From Dolichospermum flos-aquae CCAP 1403/13F (GTDB taxonomy: Bacteria; Cyanobacteriota; Cyanobacteriia; Cyanobacteriales; Nostocaceae), in contig NZ_CP051206.1 in assembly GCF_012516395.1 (NCBI RefSeq), positions 1,904,501 through 1,968,500 of the forward strand: a stretch of 64,000 nucleotides of DNA, given 5' to 3'. The notes beneath the pieces were generated by a model that searched no databases, had not been told where the DNA came from, and saw only the letters and a program-made list of their open reading frames with translations. The position numbers and the translations under genes are program-made. This document shows, one piece after another, positions 26,921 to 36,829 of this stretch (position 1 is its first letter; every line of letters starts with the position of its first letter).

Positions 26921-27343
26921 AAAATAGTTCAGTGCAGGAAAGTTTACCTATTGAGCTTAACAGGATACATCCTGGATATCCTGATTCTGACAAAATAGAA
27001 ATTCCCATAAACATTCACAAAAAAATTATAAATCACAATCCTGTATATCCTCAAATCCTGGCTATCCTGATAGCGTAGCGTGGCCTTAGCCATTTATGAC
27101 CAAAAAAATACCTAAAAACCCATACACCAAAAGACTTTCAACCCCCTTCCCATTCCCTACTATAGCTTTTCTCCTGTTTGTTCTTGAGTGAAGGCGAACT
27201 TTATCCTAAAATGGCCAGTAGGCATTTGGTGAAGTGGTTGATTTTAATTGCCTCTTCCTCCTAAAAACGAATCAAAAGCAGTTAAAAGTAAGATAAGTCA
27301 CCTGTGAGTAGCTCCTAAACAAAAGCTAACAGCTTGATATTGG
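26921..27343. other. intergenic region between divergent DUF4079 and ppc genes
   Basis: About 420 bases holding promoters for both genes. I see the 25-bp dispersed repeat at 27069-27093 and ggatatcctg-type strings, but no clear -35/-10 pair. Confidence 0.45.
27069..27093 (+). repeat. short dispersed repeat, third copy
   Basis: gatagcgtagcgtggcctta followed by gccat, matching the copies at 5489 and 26069. Confidence 0.8.
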
Positions 27344-30300
27344 ATGCTCAAAAAAGGTAGGTTAGATGTTTTGAGTATCTTAGAGAGTATGATGAAAACT
27401 ATGAAAGCTGAACATATTGATTTTCCAGTGCTACACTCAGAATTATTCTTGCGTCATCGTTTACAGGTAGTAGAGGAATTGTGGGAGTCGGTGCTGCGTC
27501 AAGAATGCGGTCAAGAAATGGTGGATCTTTTGCGTCAACTGCGGGATTTATGTTCCCCAGAAGGACAAGCCACAAATGACCTAGCTGCCTCTGCTGTAGA
27601 ATTGATTGAACAATTGAATATCAATGAAGCAATTCGTGCGGCGCGTGCCTTTGCGTTGTACTTTCAGTTGATTAATATTATTGAGCAGGAATACGAGCAA
27701 AAGCAGCAATTAAATCGCTATACTGGGGAAACTGATGAGGAAATTTTCCCCAGTATAATTTATTCCACTAATCAACGAGATGAAGAATTACCTGTTACGA
27801 AAGAAATAGGTAGCGACTTAATGACAGCAGAAACTCCCCAAAAAGGAACTTTTGCGGCTTTATTTCCCCTGTTATTTAAGTTGAATGTCCCACCCCAACA
27901 AATTCAACGCCTGATTTCCCAACTGGATATCCGCTTAGTTTTCACTGCACACCCGACGGAAATTGTCCGTCATACTATCCGGGATAAACAGCGTCAGGTG
28001 GTTCATCTTTTGCAAAAACTAGATGAAGCCCAAAATCGTGCTAGTAGCTATCCTTGGGAAACCTTGGAGGTGAAGGAAAGATTACTGGAAGAAATTCGCC
28101 TCTGGTGGCGCACTGACGAATTACATCAGTTTAAACCAACGGTTTTGGATGAAGTAGATTATGCTCTTCACTACTTTCAGGAAGTGTTGTTTGATGGTAT
28201 TACGCAACTATACAAACGCTTCAAATATTCTTTGGGGGAAACTTTTCCCTGGTTACAACCACCGACGACAAATTTTTGCTCTTTTGGTTCTTGGGTAGGT
28301 TCAGACCGAGATGGTAATCCTTCGGTGACACCGGAGGTAACGTGGAAAACCGCTTGTTATCAACGAAAAATGGTCTTAGAGCGGTATATTAAGTCAGTTA
28401 AAGAGTTAGTGTCTTTATTGAGTGTATCTATGCACTGGAGTGATGTACTACCAGATTTGCTAGAGTCTTTGGAGTTGGATCAATCACAGTTAAGTGGGGT
28501 GTATGATGATTTGGCCTTGCGTTTTCGCCAAGAACCTTATCGTCTAAAATTATCTTACATTCTCAAGCGGTTGGAAAATACCCGCGATCGCAATTTGGCT
28601 TTATATAATCGGGAAACGCCAAACAATGAAGATGCACCTATGTATAAAACGGGTGCGGAATTTTTAACAGAATTGTTGTTAATTCAACGCAATTTAACGG
28701 AAACAGGTTTAAGTTGTCGAGAGTTGGAAAATCTGATATGTCAAGTGGAAATATTTGACTTTAATCTGACTCAATTAGATATTCGTCAAGAATCATCCCG
28801 TCATGCTGATGCTATCAATGAGATTCTCGAATATTTGCAACTTTTACCCCAGTCCTACAACGAATTATCAGAAGAACAGAGAATCGCTTGGTTAACTTCA
28901 GAATTACAAACTCGTCGGCCATTAATTCCCGCTGAATTACCATTTTCAGAAAAAACCAATGATGTAATTGAAACTTTCCGAATTTTGCGATCGCTACAAC
29001 AAGAATTTGGCATTAAAATCTGTCAAACTTATATTATTAGTATGTGCCGCGAAGTTAGCGACGTACTAGAAGTTTTACTCTTAGCCAAAGAATCGAGTTT
29101 ATTTGATCCTGTAGTTGCTGTAGGCACAATTCGCATCGTTCCTCTGTTTGAAACAGTAGAAGATTTACAACGTTCTAGAGGCGTAATGCGGGAACTGTTT
29201 GAATTGCCTTTATATCGGGCAATGCTGGCTGGTGGCTACGCCGCAATTAATAATGAAAAACAAGCAGCCCCATCTATTTCTACTCTAAATCCTAACTTAC
29301 AAGAAGTAATGTTAGGCTATTCCGATAGTAATAAAGATTCTGGTTTTTTAAGCAGTAACTGGGAAATTCATAAAGCTCAAAAATCACTTCAGAAAATCGC
29401 CGAAAGTTACGGTGTAAATCTGCGGATTTTTCACGGACGAGGCGGTTCTGTGGGACGTGGTGGCGGTCCTGCTCATGAAGCGATTTTAGCCCAACCAGGT
29501 CACAGTATTAGTGGCCGGATTAAAATTACCGAACAAGGGGAAGTCTTAGCTTCTAAATATTCCTTGTTAGATTTGGCTTTGTATCACCTAGAGACTATCA
29601 CCACAGCCGTAATCCAAGCCAGTTTACTAGGAACAGGGTTTGATGACATCGAACCTTGGAATGAGATCATGGAAGAATTATCTCATGCGTCACGTCAGCA
29701 CTATCGTAACCTAATTTATGAACAACCTGATTTCATTGACTTCTTCCACCAAGTCACCCCCATTGAAGAAATCAGCCAATTGCAAATTAGTTCTCGTCCA
29801 GCCCGTCGTCCATCTGGTAAAAAAGATTTAAGTAGTTTGCGAGCTATTCCTTGGGTATTTAGTTGGACACAAACCCGGTTTTTATTACCTTCTTGGTATG
29901 GAATTGGCACAGCCTTACAAGAATTTTTGGACGCAGAACCAGAACAACATTTGAAATTACTTCGCTATTTTTACCTCAAATGGCCATTCTTTAAAATGGT
30001 GATTTCTAAAGCCGAAATGACCTTAGCAAAAGTAGACATGGAAATGGCACGTCACTATGTTGATGAATTGTCTAACCCAGAAGACAAACCCAGATTTGAG
30101 AAAGTTTTCGAGCAAATTTCCAGCGAATTCTTTCTGACCAGAGATTTAGTCTTAAAAATCACCGGACACCAAAAACTATTAGATGGTGATCCAGTATTGC
30201 AACGTTCTGTACAATTAAGAAATGGAACAATTGTGCCTTTAGGATTTATCCAAGTTTCCCTATTAAAACGCCTTCGTCAATCAAAAAATGCCCCCACAAC

Positions 30301-30397
30301 CGGAGTAATTCACTCTCGTTATAGCAAAGGAGAATTACTCCGAGGAGCATTATTAACCATCAACGGAATTGCTGCCGGCATGAGAAATACAGGCTGA
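27344..30397 (+). CDS. ppc: phosphoenolpyruvate carboxylase
   Basis: An enzyme of about 1017 residues that adds bicarbonate to phosphoenolpyruvate to give oxaloacetate, feeding C4 acids to the incomplete TCA cycle and amino acid synthesis. Conserved segments in order: [15 protein letters not shown] (catalytic His), [85 protein letters not shown] and the C-terminal [10 protein letters not shown]. The size fits cyanobacterial PEPC. The N-terminal 25 residues vary between species, so the ATG at 27344 is likely but an internal Met (residue 16) is possible. Confidence 0.97.
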   Translation: MLKKGRLDVLSILESMMKTMKAEHIDFPVLHSELFLRHRLQVVEELWESVLRQECGQEMVDLLRQLRDLCSPEGQATNDLAASAVELIEQLNINEAIRAARAFALYFQLINIIEQEYEQKQQLNRYTGETDEEIFPSIIYSTNQRDEELPVTKEIGSDLMTAETPQKGTFAALFPLLFKLNVPPQQIQRLISQLDIRLVFTAHPTEIVRHTIRDKQRQVVHLLQKLDEAQNRASSYPWETLEVKERLLEEIRLWWRTDELHQFKPTVLDEVDYALHYFQEVLFDGITQLYKRFKYSLGETFPWLQPPTTNFCSFGSWVGSDRDGNPSVTPEVTWKTACYQRKMVLERYIKSVKELVSLLSVSMHWSDVLPDLLESLELDQSQLSGVYDDLALRFRQEPYRLKLSYILKRLENTRDRNLALYNRETPNNEDAPMYKTGAEFLTELLLIQRNLTETGLSCRELENLICQVEIFDFNLTQLDIRQESSRHADAINEILEYLQLLPQSYNELSEEQRIAWLTSELQTRRPLIPAELPFSEKTNDVIETFRILRSLQQEFGIKICQTYIISMCREVSDVLEVLLLAKESSLFDPVVAVGTIRIVPLFETVEDLQRSRGVMRELFELPLYRAMLAGGYAAINNEKQAAPSISTLNPNLQEVMLGYSDSNKDSGFLSSNWEIHKAQKSLQKIAESYGVNLRIFHGRGGSVGRGGGPAHEAILAQPGHSISGRIKITEQGEVLASKYSLLDLALYHLETITTAVIQASLLGTGFDDIEPWNEIMEELSHASRQHYRNLIYEQPDFIDFFHQVTPIEEISQLQISSRPARRPSGKKDLSSLRAIPWVFSWTQTRFLLPSWYGIGTALQEFLDAEPEQHLKLLRYFYLKWPFFKMVISKAEMTLAKVDMEMARHYVDELSNPEDKPRFEKVFEQISSEFFLTRDLVLKITGHQKLLDGDPVLQRSVQLRNGTIVPLGFIQVSLLKRLRQSKNAPTTGVIHSRYSKGELLRGALLTINGIAAGMRNTG

Positions 30398-30473
30398 TAA
30401 AAACCAAAAAGCAAAAGGCGTAATTTCTTCCTTTGCGCCTTTGCTCCTTTGCGCCTTTGCGCGAAACAAAAAT

Positions 30474-30731
30474 ATGATTAAAAAACGCATTCTTATTTGT
30501 ACCTTTTTGGCACTTTCCTCCGGTTTTTTTACTGCTTTAATAGCTGGACAAATCACCGTAATGCAACATAGCCAAAAATGTCAAAACCAGACTTGGGGAT
30601 TTAAACAAATGTGCAATGCTTTAGTAACTCCGGGTGCAAGTTGGCAAGGAAGCACTGCGGGACTGTGGACAGGGACAATTTTAGGGGCATTTGTGGGTGG
30701 GTTGATTACTCGTAAATCTAGCGATTGGTAG
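30474..30731 (+). CDS. small membrane or secreted protein, unknown
   Basis: An 85-residue protein from ATG 30474 (MIKKRILICTFLALSSGFF...). An upstream in-frame start would translate a TTTGCGCC repeat and is rejected. It has a positively charged N-terminus and a hydrophobic segment (LICTFLALSSGFFTALIAG), two Cys in QKCQNQTWGFKQMCNAL, and a glycine-rich second hydrophobic segment (STAGLWTGTILGAFVGGLIT). It is probably a two-helix membrane protein. It lies 76 bp after ppc on the same strand and may be read through with it. The family is not recognised. Confidence 0.7.
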   Translation: MIKKRILICTFLALSSGFFTALIAGQITVMQHSQKCQNQTWGFKQMCNALVTPGASWQGSTAGLWTGTILGAFVGGLITRKSSDW

Positions 30732-30750
30732 TTGGAGATATGGGTATTTT

Positions 30751-31557
30751 TTACGCTTCTGGTTCCACTCCTAAAGCGCGTAATTGGGCGATGAGGCGAT
30801 AGCTTTTTTCTTTTTCACTTTCAGCCCGTTGGCGTTCATTTTCAGCCCGTTGGCGTTCATTTTCAGCCCGTTGGCGTTCATTTTCAGCCCGTTGGCGTTC
30901 ATATTCGGCTGTTTCATGACCATCAAGTAACAAATTACCGTCTAAATCCCACCACCGTAGCCAAGGTAACTCCATATTTTGATATGTCCCTTGCCAAATA
31001 CCTAATTCTACGCCCATAGGTGTAATCGGATAATGACCTCGTTGATTTGGTGGCAATAAATGATATTGTCCTTCCATGAGATGATATACTTCCACGCTGG
31101 CTTTACTAACTTCATAAATGCCGTAAAAGGCAGGTTTAATCACTTGTTCATAAATCCAAAATTTCCCCTGCCAAGGTGTTTTATCTCTTTCTTCTGTGCC
31201 ATTTCCTGATACAAATTCTAAAGCAATTAATGGGGCAATAAATTCTTGCCAAAGCACATAGGAACGTCGGACTTTACCATCTAATAATGGTGGCACATGA
31301 GGAACATAAAACCAATCAGGGGCTTCTGCACCTCGTTCTGGTGGTTCAGTTATTCGCCAATAAATACCGCTATCTTGACCTATAGCATATTGTCCATCAG
31401 CGTGGATTTTTTGTAATACTGGAATGATAGATTGAGTTAGTAGAATACTTTGAGGATGTTCCTGGAAATTTTTTACAAATTGTCCGTTAGATTCTGGTAG
31501 TTGAGTATGATCTGGAAGGCTGGTTTGTGTATAGGGAGGATCTGCGGTAAAGGTCAT
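30751..31557 (-). CDS. Uma2-family (DUF820) protein with heptad repeat tail
   Basis: A protein of 268 residues of the Uma2 restriction-endonuclease-like family, very expanded in cyanobacteria. The core has APDWFYVPHV, APLIALEFVSGNG (the D-E-x-K-like strand) and KPAFYGIYEVSK, followed by YHLLPPNQRGHYPITPMG and LGIWQGTY. The C-terminus (about 215-255) has four tandem ERQRAEN heptads encoded by a 21-bp tandem repeat (about 30820-30903), predicted to form a coiled coil. The biological role of Uma2 proteins is unknown. A 169-bp MITE ends its upstream region 20 bp before the ATG and probably separates it from its original promoter. Confidence 0.85.
   Translation of the reverse strand: MTFTADPPYTQTSLPDHTQLPESNGQFVKNFQEHPQSILLTQSIIPVLQKIHADGQYAIGQDSGIYWRITEPPERGAEAPDWFYVPHVPPLLDGKVRRSYVLWQEFIAPLIALEFVSGNGTEERDKTPWQGKFWIYEQVIKPAFYGIYEVSKASVEVYHLMEGQYHLLPPNQRGHYPITPMGVELGIWQGTYQNMELPWLRWWDLDGNLLLDGHETAEYERQRAENERQRAENERQRAENERQRAESEKEKSYRLIAQLRALGVEPEA
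30820..30903 (-). repeat. 21-bp tandem repeat, four units, inside the Uma2 gene
   Basis: The unit tcagcccgttggcgttcatt plus t is repeated four times in register with the reading frame and encodes ERQRAEN heptads. Copy number can change by slippage without breaking the frame. Confidence 0.92.
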
Positions 31558-31577
31558 AATGTCCTCGTGTTTTATAA

Positions 31578-31746
31578 GAGGGTGTTTGAAAAGTTATGGT
31601 TGATGTATCAAATATTTTTTACCCCACCCTAACCCTCCCCTTGTAAAGGGTAGGGAACTGGATTTTTATTGTTTCCCCCCTTTACAAGGGGAAAGGGGGG
31701 TAGCAATGTGATGAAAATTACGGAATACCACTTTTCAAACATCCTC
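31578..31746 (+). mobile_element. 169-bp MITE, copy 1
   Basis: The ends are GAGGGTGTTTGAAAAG and, inverted, CTTTTCAAACATCCTC, flanked by direct TAA (31575-31577 and 31747-31749). The interior has a large G/C stem (cctccccttgtaaaggg... ccctttacaaggggaaagg). It is nearly identical to 50847-51015 and to the inverted copy at 58747-58915. The 3-bp TAA duplication suggests mobilisation by an IS5-family transposase of a TNA-duplicating group (inference). Confidence 0.92.
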
Positions 31747-31855
31747 TAAGGTTTATTGTAGGATGACAATGAACAAATTATAACAATAATTTACAGATAC
31801 CTGAACTTACCTAAATTATACTGTACACAGTGCATTATCCTTCATCTTGTTAAGA

Positions 31856-32713
31856 ATGAACAGTAAGTCATCTATGTCGGTAGAGCCAAAACAAGAACTC
31901 TTGTTCTTGTCATCAGAGATGGGAAACAGGAATATATTGCCAAAACAAAGCCAATTTGGCGATAAAACTCCAAATAATTGTCAGGATTTTTGGCAATTAT
32001 GGGACCTACATCAAGGTTATCTTTACAACTGTTGTTTAAAATGGCTCAACGGTAATTACCATGATACAGAAGATGTAGTCAATCAGGTAATGCTTAAAGC
32101 TTGGACTCAATGGACACAATCTACAAATGACATTGAACATCCTAAATCGTGGTTATCTCAAATTACTTATAACTATTGCATTGATGTCTATCGAAAACGT
32201 CAACGAGAAGTTGCAAAAGTTGATAATATTGACGACATTCAATTTGCAGATCATCCAATACTTACTTCTAATTTACAACCTCCTGAATCCTGGCTTTTAA
32301 ATCTGGAAATGGCGGCATATCTCAAGTATAAAATTGCATCTTTACCCGATAGATTACGCCATCCTTTTATTTTACGTTGTTGTCAAAACAAATCCTATCC
32401 AGATATCGCTAAACAACTCACCATTCCTGAAGAGAACCTTCGTAAACGTATTCAAAAAGCGCGAAAGATTCTAAAACAGCAGTTAAAGAAGTATTTTGCG
32501 GGGGAAGATAACACTGCTTTTGATTCCTTTTCACCATTAAACACCGTGATTCCAATAGTAGAAGAATTAGAATCTGAGCAAATATGGAATCATGATGAGG
32601 AATCATCAATACCCACAAAAACTCAACAGCAAGAAATTAACTATAAAGTAACTTTAATATGTCTGGAAGCCTTACCGCATCATTGGTACAATTCACAGAT
32701 TCATCTGGTATAA
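31856..32713 (+). CDS. ECF-like RNA polymerase sigma factor
   Basis: A protein of 285 residues from ATG 31856 (a TTG at 31847 is possible). The sigma-70 region 2 core is recognisable: YLYNCCLKWLNGNYHDTEDV, VNQVMLKAWTQW and SWLSQITYNYCIDVYRKRQRE, containing the D/E-D-V-x-Q-x-x-x-K-A-W pattern. Region 4 reads LPDRLRHPFILRCCQNKSYP and IAKQLTIPEENLRKRIQKAR. A C-terminal extension of about 75 residues follows with no assigned domain, and the N-terminal 45 residues are also extra. The TPR gene starts 2 bp after its stop, so the two are co-transcribed. The TPR protein may sense a signal or act as an anti-sigma-like partner (inference). Confidence 0.88.
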   Translation: MNSKSSMSVEPKQELLFLSSEMGNRNILPKQSQFGDKTPNNCQDFWQLWDLHQGYLYNCCLKWLNGNYHDTEDVVNQVMLKAWTQWTQSTNDIEHPKSWLSQITYNYCIDVYRKRQREVAKVDNIDDIQFADHPILTSNLQPPESWLLNLEMAAYLKYKIASLPDRLRHPFILRCCQNKSYPDIAKQLTIPEENLRKRIQKARKILKQQLKKYFAGEDNTAFDSFSPLNTVIPIVEELESEQIWNHDEESSIPTKTQQQEINYKVTLICLEALPHHWYNSQIHLV

Positions 32714-32715
32714 AG

Positions 32716-34242
32716 ATGAATGCTCAGTTATTCATAGCAGAAAAATCAGCCAGACAAGAGCAAAAACTGATCACTTTAAACAAGTACATTGAAAAATTTC
32801 CTCAAGGATGGAAAAAAAGATTAGAATTAGCTGATTTGCTTTACGAAATAGGAAACTGGTCACAAGCCATTATCGAATATAATCAAGTAATTGAGCGAGA
32901 ATCTCAACTACTTGATGTGCATCTGCAATTGGGGAAAATATTGCAGTTAATGGGACAAAAAAAAGAGGCTTTACAAGTATATGATACAGCCCTATTTTTG
33001 TCTGAAAATCCGGGAACTCAGCATCATATACAAGGATTGATTGCAGTTTGCAAAGGTGACAATGAAAAAGCTCTCACAGCCTTTAATTTAGCCATAAATT
33101 CAGAACCTGATCAAGTATTTCACCGACTGGCTTTGTCACAGGTATATCAAAATGTAGAAAATCCCCTGGGTATTCTCCGCACTCTAGAGCCGGTTTTAGC
33201 AATTAATCCAGATGATGTTATGTCCCTGATTTACAGCTATGATGCCCTGATGGTGGTGGGGGATATACAAACGGCAAAAGAGAGGTTTAACAGCCTTATA
33301 GCCCTAGCTGGTGATGATTTTCGGGTAATACAACGACAAATTGATCAACGTTTGCTGGCGAGAATGGTATCCGGTGAAGAGGGGAAAATCACTAAAAAAA
33401 TGATTACCTCCTTACTAGGAACAATTCCCCATAGTGTTGAAGTTCATAAATCCTTAGCCTACTATCACATTCTACGAGGGGATTGGGCGCAAGGGGTGGA
33501 GGTATTAGCCAAATTTACCACAGAATCCCCCGATTATCCTTATGGTTGGTATTATTATGGGCTGAGTTTATTCAACACAGGGAAATACCAGCAAGGGGCG
33601 GAAATGATGGAGAAAGCGTATTATCTGTATCCCCATGACCGGAAAATTTATCAGGGTTTGTGTGAAATTTTACCCTTTGCACCTCATCCAGAAAAGAGTA
33701 AAACGATTCTTGCTTCCATAGTGGAGGAGATGTTAACGCGCTTTCCTGAATGCTGGAGTATGTGGACGACTGCGGGGCGAGTATTGGTGGAACATTTTCC
33801 AGACATTGAACGGGGTTGTCAGGTTTCCCAACAGGGAACAAAACTACAACCCCAGTTAGCGGATACTTGGTTGCATCATGGCCAGGTGTTGATTTTGGCT
33901 CGTAAACATCGGGAAGCCCTGGAAGCCTTAAAAAAGGCATGGGAGCTTTTACCAGATAGCAGTTATTTGCAATCCGTACCAGCGGCGTTTTGGTTGGGGG
34001 AGAGTTATCGAGTTTTGAAGAATGTGAAGGCTAGTAAACGGTGGTGGGAGGTAGCTGCTCAAGGATGTCAGGAATTGAAGTTATTTAACCCAGCCATGGC
34101 TGATTACTGGTTAGGGAGGGTGATGTTTTGCTTGGGGGATAAATCAGGGTCTAGACAGGCTTATAAAGGGGCTTTGAGCCAGCAGGTGTTGTATCCTGTC
34201 CGTGGGGAGGTGGAGAGAATTTTGGAGAAGCTTAAAAGGTAA
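32716..34242 (+). CDS. TPR-repeat protein
   Basis: A protein of 508 residues from ATG 32716; a farther upstream ATG at 32659 would overlap the sigma gene by 55 bp. At least four to six tetratricopeptide repeats are visible (RLELADLLYEIGNWSQAIIE, LQLGKILQLMGQKKEALQVY, GDNEKALTAFNLAINSEPDQ, YGLSLFNTGKYQQGAEMMEK, LHHGQVLILARKHREALEAL). There is no signal peptide, membrane segment or catalytic domain, so it is a cytoplasmic scaffold. It starts 2 bp after the sigma-factor stop and precedes the secreted fascin-repeat protein by about 150 bp. The conserved partners are unknown, but a regulatory link with the sigma factor is likely. Confidence 0.88.
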   Translation: MNAQLFIAEKSARQEQKLITLNKYIEKFPQGWKKRLELADLLYEIGNWSQAIIEYNQVIERESQLLDVHLQLGKILQLMGQKKEALQVYDTALFLSENPGTQHHIQGLIAVCKGDNEKALTAFNLAINSEPDQVFHRLALSQVYQNVENPLGILRTLEPVLAINPDDVMSLIYSYDALMVVGDIQTAKERFNSLIALAGDDFRVIQRQIDQRLLARMVSGEEGKITKKMITSLLGTIPHSVEVHKSLAYYHILRGDWAQGVEVLAKFTTESPDYPYGWYYYGLSLFNTGKYQQGAEMMEKAYYLYPHDRKIYQGLCEILPFAPHPEKSKTILASIVEEMLTRFPECWSMWTTAGRVLVEHFPDIERGCQVSQQGTKLQPQLADTWLHHGQVLILARKHREALEALKKAWELLPDSSYLQSVPAAFWLGESYRVLKNVKASKRWWEVAAQGCQELKLFNPAMADYWLGRVMFCLGDKSGSRQAYKGALSQQVLYPVRGEVERILEKLKR

Positions 34243-34389
34243 GAGGGGTAAGGGTTATGGCGATTTAGTGTGGTTTTTCTGGGAAAAAATTTGTCCGTAA
34301 CTCGAAAAATTCACAAATGGGGGGAGTAAAACGTCTAAATAGTGTGGGAAGAAAAAACTACATCTTCAGTTAGTCTAGAAGGTAAGCAA

Positions 34390-35586
34390 ATGTTAAAAAA
34401 TTTCAAGACCCTAATTTCTGCAACATTGACAGTTGTTTTTGCTCTTGGTGTTTTCTTCACTGTTGGAGTTAACAATGCTAAAGCTATTTCCCTGCAAGGA
34501 GATAATGGTCAATACTTGAGTCGAATCAGAAGAGGTGGAATTGACGCAATTGAAGTTGCTAAACCAAACCTTGATCCTCCTTTTACTAGCTTTGATCTGG
34601 TCAAACTGCCAGACGGCAAAGTAGCTTTGAAAGCAGATAATGGTCAATACTTGAGTCGAATCAGAAGAGGTGCAATTGACTCAATTGAAGCTGCTAAACC
34701 ACAACTTGATCCTCCTTTTACTAGCTTTAATCTGGTCAAACTGCCAGACGGCAAAGTGGCTTTCAAAGCAGATAACGGCCTATACTTGAGTCGAATCAGA
34801 AGAGGTGCAATTGACCCAGTTGAAGCTGCTAAAACTGATATTGACGTTTTTTCTCAATTCACACTATTAGCTCAACAAGCTCCTCAGCCTCCATCTCGTG
34901 GGATAACCACCCTTTACGTCACTCCAGAACAACAGGCAGAAGGAGTGAACGTGTATAAGAATATCTTGAAATATGATGTAGCTATTCCCAATCTAGACCT
35001 AAGTGCGAGGTTGCCTGAAAATTTAAGCGATTTTCCAGCGGCTTATCAACCAATACTCGAACAGGGTCGAAAGAACAACGGAACTAATGGCTCATTTACT
35101 GAAGGTTGGTTTGATTTCCAAGCTGCAAGTGCTGTAACTCCTGGAACTAACACACTTTTCACTATTGACGCTCCCTTGAACGGCAGAATATACACTGTAG
35201 TAGCTGGAAAACCTTCAAGTCAATGCCCTCTGAAGATTGAAGAAACTGCAATTGCTTTTTTTGATAATGTAGGAGCAGCAGAATCAAAGGCTAATGAATT
35301 AGATGCAAACGGATACTTGGTCTATGTTTCTCCTTCAGATAATTTGACCATCAAGGCATTTTCACAACTTTTCTATGACCAAGCTACTGGCAAGAAAAAA
35401 ACCAACTCAGCTTGTTTCTTAGTTTCAGGCGCTACTGAAAAAGTTACAACTGATTTCCAACAAATCTTCCCTTTACTTCCACGTCAATTACAACAGCCAG
35501 CACGTCAAGCACCATTTCAATACTTTCCTAGAACTGGCAATTTCATCTATCTTGTCAATGCAAGAAAGACTCTCACTCCTGGTTAG
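34390..35586 (+). CDS. secreted protein with three fascin-like (beta-trefoil) repeats
   Basis: A protein of 398 residues from ATG 34390, giving a normal signal peptide (MLKNFKTLISATLTVVFALG...NNAKA). Three tandem units of about 42-44 residues follow (about 38-150), each with DNGQYLSRIRRG, an acidic spacer and PPFTSFDLVKLPDGKVALKA. The pattern resembles actin-crosslinking fascin and other beta-trefoil repeats that bind carbohydrate or protein. The rest, about 240 residues, is unfamiliar and ends with a proline/glutamine-rich segment (LPRQLQQPARQAPFQYFPRT). The repeats are nearly identical at DNA level, so they duplicated recently. A location outside the plasma membrane is predicted. It may be an output of the adjacent sigma factor (inference). 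Confidence 0.82.
   Translation: MLKNFKTLISATLTVVFALGVFFTVGVNNAKAISLQGDNGQYLSRIRRGGIDAIEVAKPNLDPPFTSFDLVKLPDGKVALKADNGQYLSRIRRGAIDSIEAAKPQLDPPFTSFNLVKLPDGKVAFKADNGLYLSRIRRGAIDPVEAAKTDIDVFSQFTLLAQQAPQPPSRGITTLYVTPEQQAEGVNVYKNILKYDVAIPNLDLSARLPENLSDFPAAYQPILEQGRKNNGTNGSFTEGWFDFQAASAVTPGTNTLFTIDAPLNGRIYTVVAGKPSSQCPLKIEETAIAFFDNVGAAESKANELDANGYLVYVSPSDNLTIKAFSQLFYDQATGKKKTNSACFLVSGATEKVTTDFQQIFPLLPRQLQQPARQAPFQYFPRTGNFIYLVNARKTLTPG
34498..34840 (+). repeat. 129-bp tandem repeats within the fascin-like gene
   Basis: Three units share gataatggtcaatacttgag, then tcgaatcagaagaggt, and two units share cttgatcctccttttactag. The third unit is shorter and has diverged at its end. The repeats stay in frame and encode the DNGxYLSRIRRG units. 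Confidence 0.9.
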
Positions 35587-35625
35587 TGTGAAGTAAAACA
35601 ATTTATTATCTAGCAAATTTTAATT

Positions 35626-35649
35626 AAGGAGGGGTTCAGTCCCCTTCTT
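35626..35649 (+). terminator. possible terminator hairpin after the fascin-like gene
   Basis: The stem aaggagggg/ccccttctt has a six-base loop and is followed by a weakly T-containing stretch, 40 bp after the stop. The T-run is poor, so its strength is doubtful. Confidence 0.4.
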
Positions 35650-35745
35650 ATAACCATCTTTGTGACTGCTATGGCTGCAAAATAGCACATTTTAAGTTAA
35701 GACGGATTTAATTTCTTACAAAAAATAAACGGTACAAGTTTAACT

Positions 35746-36810
35746 ATGAAATTCCAACCTGTTTCTCATAGCTGGGTAGCTCTACACCCAAAACCTCAAG
35801 GAGTAATTCAATTTATCGGTGGAGCTTTATTTGGTACATTTTTTCCAATGTTCTTCTACCGTTCTCTACTTCAGCGTTTATTTAATGATGGTTATACGAT
35901 TGTAATTTTACCATTCAATTTTACGTTTGACCATTATGCTGAGGCTGGCTTTTTAATCAGAGAACAGTATGAAATTATGCCAGAACTTGTCAGAAGAGCA
36001 ATATTTGCTGGCTATGAATATGAACCCTATTTGAGTGACCAAAACTTTTCCTGGCTAGGTCATAGTATTGGTTGTAAATATATTGCGCTTTTGGAAGCCT
36101 TTAGTGCCTTACCTGTTGTTGGTGAACCTAGTGATCCTCAATATCCTCATAATGTTCAAAACTTGAGGAAATTTATTGATTCAACAGTTAGATCAGCGAA
36201 TACAAAAGGTTCTCAAGAAAATATTAATGGTAAGGTCGAAAGTATATTTACAGACCTCTTAATTCTGATTAGTGATTTAGAAATCAAGCGTAAAGAGGCT
36301 GAACGATTAATTAAATATTACATTAAGCGAGAAGCCAATTTCGACCAATTGCAAGATAACATTAAAATCACTAGCATCTTTATTAAGAATCAACCCTCTT
36401 TACTATTAGCTCCTGTAAATACAGGTCTTGAGAGTGCTATCCCCCAACCTTTAGCAGGTATAGTTATTAGCTTAGGTGTGAATGTCAAACCAACCCCAGA
36501 TGAAACCTATGCCTTAATTAAAGAAGGTGATTTATTTAATCTCATGGGGTTAACTGCGTTCAAAAAGGATAAACTTGCTGCAACAACTTGTGAATGGTTT
36601 GAAGATAAGTTTAAAAAACCACCTGAAGGTTTTAGAGAAGATTTAAAAAGTGGACATTTAAGACCATTGGGTATGCAATTGGGCAATTTTGTGATCAATT
36701 TTCCAATTCCCACTATTGGGTCTATGAAAAAACGAAATATAGAGTTTGAATCTCCTGTAAGTCAATTATTCCAACGTTTAGAAGATAAGCAAGCTAATCA
36801 TCAAAAATAG
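35746..36810 (+). CDS. DUF1350 family alpha/beta-hydrolase-like protein
   Basis: A protein of 354 residues of the cyanobacterial/plastid DUF1350 family. The alpha/beta-hydrolase nucleophile elbow reads SWLGHSIGCKY (G-x-S-x-G) and is preceded by the beta strand and oxyanion region VIQFIGGALFGTFFPMFFYR. Ser is therefore a probable nucleophile, but the substrate is unknown. The middle (about 150-215) is longer and more charged than in typical members (NTKGSQENINGKVESIFTDL...). It lies 160 bp after the fascin-repeat gene on the same strand but has its own leader, so an operon link is uncertain. Confidence 0.85.
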   Translation: MKFQPVSHSWVALHPKPQGVIQFIGGALFGTFFPMFFYRSLLQRLFNDGYTIVILPFNFTFDHYAEAGFLIREQYEIMPELVRRAIFAGYEYEPYLSDQNFSWLGHSIGCKYIALLEAFSALPVVGEPSDPQYPHNVQNLRKFIDSTVRSANTKGSQENINGKVESIFTDLLILISDLEIKRKEAERLIKYYIKREANFDQLQDNIKITSIFIKNQPSLLLAPVNTGLESAIPQPLAGIVISLGVNVKPTPDETYALIKEGDLFNLMGLTAFKKDKLAATTCEWFEDKFKKPPEGFREDLKSGHLRPLGMQLGNFVINFPIPTIGSMKKRNIEFESPVSQLFQRLEDKQANHQK

Positions 36811-36829
36811 CAAATAAGAGTTTATTTGC

